Of a stretch of 8,693 nucleotides of DNA, positions 5,827 to 8,693 are shown piece after piece. Numbering within the stretch: position 1 is the first letter of the stretch; each line of letters begins with the position of its first letter. Source of the stretch: an uncultured Bacilli bacterium (GTDB taxonomy: Bacteria; Bacillota_I; Bacilli_A; RF39; UBA660); contig CASRZP010000057.1 in assembly GCA_949440065.1 (NCBI GenBank), positions 1 through 8,693 on the forward strand. The letters are read 5' to 3'. Under the pieces are notes generated by a model. That model worked only from the letters and a program-made list of their open reading frames with translations, had not been told where the DNA came from and searched no databases. The translations under genes and the position numbers were made by a program.

Positions 5827-7812
5827 ATGAACAATCAAAATAAGAATAAAGATAAAAATAAAACTACGTCCCATGAAGAGGATAAGCGAATTTTAGTGAA
5901 AATAATGTTAGGACTTACTCTTTTCACTACCCTTTTCTATTTTATATACACGATGATTACTAGTAGTCATGTGGTAAGTCAGTTAACATCGATTATTCAA
6001 GCTGCACTAATTAGTATTTTTGCTATATTCTTTTTGTTTATCGGTATGCAAAAAGGTAATGCTAAACAAGATAAGTTTATCATTGTTGCTGCTTTTTTAC
6101 TCACTAGCTATAGTGGTTTCAATTTATTAACTAGTGCTAATATTTTAAAATTACCTAGTCAAAATGTAGTATCTAATTTTACTTATAAAACGTTAACAGA
6201 AGCGTTGCAGTGGTCAAAAAGTAACAACATTGAACTGGTTCAAGTTTTTGAAAATAGTGATACGGTGGAAGCATATCATATTATTAATCAAGATGTAGAA
6301 CCAGGAACTTTACTTAAAAATGTCAAAACGATGACGGTTACGGTATCTAGTGGACCTAGTTTAGAAAAAGATGTTTTAATTCCTAATATGATAGGATGGA
6401 ATGCTGATGATGTATTAACTTTTATTAAGAAGAATTATTTATCTAATGTCGAAGTGATTTTTCAGTATTCTAATCAAGTGAAAGATACGGTGATTCATCA
6501 AGAAGGTTCTGGAGAATTAAAGCGTTCTGATAAAATCATTTTAACTTTTTCTCTAGGAGAAGAAGGAAGTTTAGAACCAATTAAAATGGTGGATTTATCA
6601 AAACTTAGTTTATTTGAAGCAACTTTCTATTTAAAAAGAAATGGTATTCCTTATGAATTAGCTTATGAATATCATGATAGTATTGCTAAGGATTATATTA
6701 TTAGTCAAAGTCTAGCCAAAAATGAAACAGCAATTCCTTTTGAAACAAAGATAGTATTAACCGTATCTAAAGGAGCTAAGATTGTTGTACCTGATTTGTA
6801 TAAAATGAGTATTGAAGATATTACCCAGTGGGCAAGTGATAACAAATTAAAATTACAATTTGAAGATCGATATGATGATTCTACTGAGTTAGGAATGCCT
6901 CTTGAAATTAATGTGAATAAAGATGATGTTATTGAAGAAGGTGCTACGATTAAAGTAGTGGTATCCAAAGGGAAATTAGTCATGCAAAATTTTGACTCAT
7001 TGCAAGAATTTAAAGAATGGGCAATGAAATATAATATCACTTATCAAGAAAATTATGAATTTAATAACCAGTATGAGATAGGAAAAATTGTAAAGTTTTC
7101 TCATCAAAATGGGGAAACCATCAAAAATGATGATACCATAACGGTGACAATTTCCCAAGGAAGTCCTGTCACTGTACCAAAATTCATTGGTAAAACAAAA
7201 AGTGATATTCAAAAGGAATGTAATAATTTAGGAATTACTTGTACTTTCATTTATGGAGGATATACCGAAAGTATTAAAAAAGATGTAGCCACAGGACAAT
7301 CTAAAGGAGCTGGTGGAAACATAGTGAAGGGAACTAGTATTTCGATTACGTTAAGTAGTGGTATTATTGAAAAAGTAAAAGTTCCAAGCTTTTTAGGAAA
7401 AAGTAGAAATGAAGTAGAAAGTCAATGTAATGCCAATAATCTAAAATGTACTTTTAGCTATCAAAATGGATTTAATGATAATGTGGCAAAAGATCATGTA
7501 GTCAGTCAATCGGTGAATGCTAATACCACAGTAAATGCTGGTACAACGATTCATATTACATTAAGTAACGGTGGAGCTATTCGGTATAATGTGGTGATTC
7601 AGCAAACATATTTCACAGCAGGAAACCCAGAACAAAGTAAATCGACTCTCCTATCCAAATTACAAAGTGCTTGTCCTGGAGTAACATTTAATATCGAGTT
7701 TAGAAAAGTAAATACTGGGGCAGGACTAATTCATCCTGATTCTCCAACAAAAGCTGGAGCCAACACCTTTATTCAAGGAAAAACTTACACCATCATTATT
7801 GGTAGTTATTAA
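5827..7812 (+). CDS. Membrane-anchored multi-PASTA repeat protein without a kinase domain
   Basis: A 661-residue protein. A charged Lys/Asn-rich N-terminus (1-21) is followed by three membrane segments (about 22-44, 51-73, 82-103). With the N-terminus inside, everything after residue 104 lies outside the cell. The external part is a string of PASTA-like repeats, at about 109-176, 184-244, 254-315, 319-382, 383-445, 447-512 and 517-582. Each has a helix, an alternating strand pattern and a closing TVTVSSG/ITLSSG-like strand ending in Gly. Repeats 4, 6 and 7 keep the opening VP signature; 1, 3 and 5 are degenerate. Residues 590-661 look like an eighth, divergent unit ending in GKTYTIIIG. Repeats 6 and 7 each hold a C-x6-C pair (465/472, 534/541). 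PASTA units are known from Ser/Thr kinases (PrkC/StkP) and PBPs, where they bind muropeptides or lipid II or act as spacers. Here no catalytic domain exists, and an intact ribosome-binding site argues against N-terminal truncation. A wall-binding or sensing role is inferred. Confidence 0.92.
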   Translation: MNNQNKNKDKNKTTSHEEDKRILVKIMLGLTLFTTLFYFIYTMITSSHVVSQLTSIIQAALISIFAIFFLFIGMQKGNAKQDKFIIVAAFLLTSYSGFNLLTSANILKLPSQNVVSNFTYKTLTEALQWSKSNNIELVQVFENSDTVEAYHIINQDVEPGTLLKNVKTMTVTVSSGPSLEKDVLIPNMIGWNADDVLTFIKKNYLSNVEVIFQYSNQVKDTVIHQEGSGELKRSDKIILTFSLGEEGSLEPIKMVDLSKLSLFEATFYLKRNGIPYELAYEYHDSIAKDYIISQSLAKNETAIPFETKIVLTVSKGAKIVVPDLYKMSIEDITQWASDNKLKLQFEDRYDDSTELGMPLEINVNKDDVIEEGATIKVVVSKGKLVMQNFDSLQEFKEWAMKYNITYQENYEFNNQYEIGKIVKFSHQNGETIKNDDTITVTISQGSPVTVPKFIGKTKSDIQKECNNLGITCTFIYGGYTESIKKDVATGQSKGAGGNIVKGTSISITLSSGIIEKVKVPSFLGKSRNEVESQCNANNLKCTFSYQNGFNDNVAKDHVVSQSVNANTTVNAGTTIHITLSNGGAIRYNVVIQQTYFTAGNPEQSKSTLLSKLQSACPGVTFNIEFRKVNTGAGLIHPDSPTKAGANTFIQGKTYTIIIGSY

Positions 7813-7820
7813 AATAAAAT

Positions 7821-7855
7821 AGACACGCAAAACGAGTCAACGTGTCTTTTTATTA
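7821..7855 (+). terminator. Rho-independent terminator after the PASTA gene
   Basis: AGACACG (7821-7827) pairs perfectly with CGTGTCT (7841-7847), enclosing a 13-base loop, and is followed at once by a T-rich run (TTTTATTATT). It begins 8 bases after the PASTA stop codon. On the opposite strand the stem is also followed by a T-rich stretch, so it could work in both directions. It makes the PASTA gene a single-gene transcript, separate from the next gene. Confidence 0.8.
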
Positions 7856-7859
7856 TTCA

Positions 7860-7888
7860 TTGATTTTTAACATAGTTTTTGATATGAT
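7860..7888 (+). promoter_or_regulatory. Sigma-A type promoter for the right-edge gene
   Basis: The -35 TTGATT (7860-7865) and -10 TATGAT (7883-7888) are separated by exactly 17 bases, just after the terminator. Transcription would start near 7895, giving a leader of about 20 bases containing the Shine-Dalgarno GGAGG (7902-7906). Confidence 0.65.
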
Positions 7889-7914
7889 AAGTAACATTAC
7901 TGGAGGTTAACAAC

Positions 7915-8693
7915 ATGAATTTTAAAGCAATATTAGAAAAAATATTTTCTATCCATAGAAAAGAAAAAATAGAAAACTTGGCTAATTTGAATACATTTGT
8001 CACTATACCATCCCGTGAAGAGTTCAAAGACAAACCTGAAGTTTTAATTCTTCTAGACTCCTATAAGCAAAAATACATTCAAATTTTATCTAGTAAGCGT
8101 ATCATCATGAGTTGCGATTTAGAACTAGAAAATCTTTATCCATCTAGTCAAATGCTAACTCAATTATTACATCAACTGATTAACGAAGAAGACTGCTCTT
8201 ACCTTTTTTTAAAAGTTTTCTATTATCAAGTTGGAACTAAAAAATTAAAATACGTCAGCAACATGAGCAAATTAAAAGCATATTTATATGACTTAAACCA
8301 ATTATATTTAAAAACTAATCTAAAAATAATTGCTTTACAAGAAATTTTAAAAGAAAAATGTTTCTTATCCCCTTTAAAGAAAAATAGCATTAAGGAAGAA
8401 ATAAATAACTTAACTTACACCATTTTAATTATGGAAAATCAAACTAGAGCAATTCATCTAGGAGTGAATAAATATTTAGATGCATACACGAAACTTAACG
8501 ATGAAGAGTTCGTTTCTGATCAAGATATGCAATGCATTATTCAAGAAAAATGTCATGAATCAAGAAAAATGATTTCCTTACTACTGCCTAAAGAATTAAA
8601 AGAATTAAATATTGATGAAAATAGTATTTCTAATCTTGTTTGGTACTATAAAAGTGTAATAATTCATTACAGAAATGTGATTGAATATTACAC
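7915..8693 (+). CDS. Unidentified protein, 3' end cut by the window edge
   Basis: An open frame of 259 complete codons starts at ATG 7915 and runs to the window end with no stop. The start is well supported by GGAGG (7902-7906) 8 bases upstream and by a -35/-10 pair at 7860-7888. The visible protein begins MNFKAILEKIFSIHRKEK and has no signal peptide or membrane segment, so it is probably cytoplasmic. It is rich in Lys, Leu, Ile and Asn and reads as mostly helical, with long amphipathic stretches from about residue 122 onward (for example LKIIALQEILKEK and KEEINNLTYTILIMEN). Scattered Cys residues (65, 94 and others) form no obvious metal motif. I recognise no catalytic motif and cannot name a family. 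Codon use resembles the neighbouring genes, so there is no sign of recent transfer. Confidence 0.82.
   Translation, partial: MNFKAILEKIFSIHRKEKIENLANLNTFVTIPSREEFKDKPEVLILLDSYKQKYIQILSSKRIIMSCDLELENLYPSSQMLTQLLHQLINEEDCSYLFLKVFYYQVGTKKLKYVSNMSKLKAYLYDLNQLYLKTNLKIIALQEILKEKCFLSPLKKNSIKEEINNLTYTILIMENQTRAIHLGVNKYLDAYTKLNDEEFVSDQDMQCIIQEKCHESRKMISLLLPKELKELNIDENSISNLVWYYKSVIIHYRNVIEYY

Noticed and set aside
6705..7212. Two minus-strand frames inside the PASTA gene
   Set aside because: Both lie opposite a continuous, well-supported coding frame with clear repeat structure, and neither has recognisable motifs or a ribosome-binding site.
1..8693. Mycoplasma-type code with TGA as tryptophan
   Set aside because: TGA ends the genes at 1113, 2204 and 3610 exactly where the next gene begins, and tryptophan is encoded by TGG.
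1..8693. CRISPR array, insertion sequence, tRNA or rRNA
   Set aside because: I saw no regularly spaced repeats, transposase motifs, cloverleaf sequences or rRNA-like stretches on either strand.

Overview
The window is strongly AT-rich DNA with purine-rich Shine-Dalgarno sequences of the GGAGG/GAGGTG type, AT-biased codons, Lys- and Asn-rich proteins and TGA used as a true stop in overlapping genes. This points to a low-GC Gram-positive bacterium (Bacillota, possibly an uncultured Bacilli/Erysipelotrichia-like lineage) using the standard bacterial code. The lineage is inferred from composition and protein style only; there is no rRNA or marker gene here.

Left edge to 5535, minus strand. Five tightly packed genes run right to left: two sister GT2 glycosyltransferases (4570-5535, 3610-4557), a multi-pass O-antigen ligase/polymerase-like membrane protein (2204-3607), a GT4 glycosyltransferase (1113-2207) and a GT2 glycosyltransferase of another subtype (220-1113). 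Stop and start codons overlap by one to a few bases at three of the four junctions, and the fourth gap is 12 bases. A promoter at 5571-5600 can drive the unit. It looks like part of a surface polysaccharide or cell-wall glycan operon in which the transferases build a repeat unit and the membrane protein polymerises or ligates it outside the cell. No priming phosphosugar transferase, flippase or chain-length regulator is visible. At the left edge a well-formed promoter, ribosome-binding site and start codon introduce one further minus-strand gene, of which only eight codons are in the window.

Region 5536-5826 is a divergent intergenic region with a promoter for the glycan operon, a weaker one for the gene to the right, and a 7-bp inverted repeat whose half-site recurs near the rightward promoter.

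5827-7812, plus strand, encodes a 661-residue protein with three N-terminal membrane segments followed by seven PASTA-like repeats and a probable eighth, divergent one. It has no kinase, transpeptidase or other catalytic domain. PASTA domains commonly bind peptidoglycan fragments or lipid II or act as spacers, so this is probably an extracellular wall-binding or sensing protein. A stem-loop terminator follows at 7821-7855.

7915 to the right edge, plus strand, is the start of a further gene with a very good promoter and Shine-Dalgarno. It runs open for 259 codons without a stop and its product is not recognised.

The window as a whole is an envelope-biogenesis locus. The most unusual element is the catalytic-domain-free multi-PASTA membrane protein set head to head with a glycan synthesis operon.
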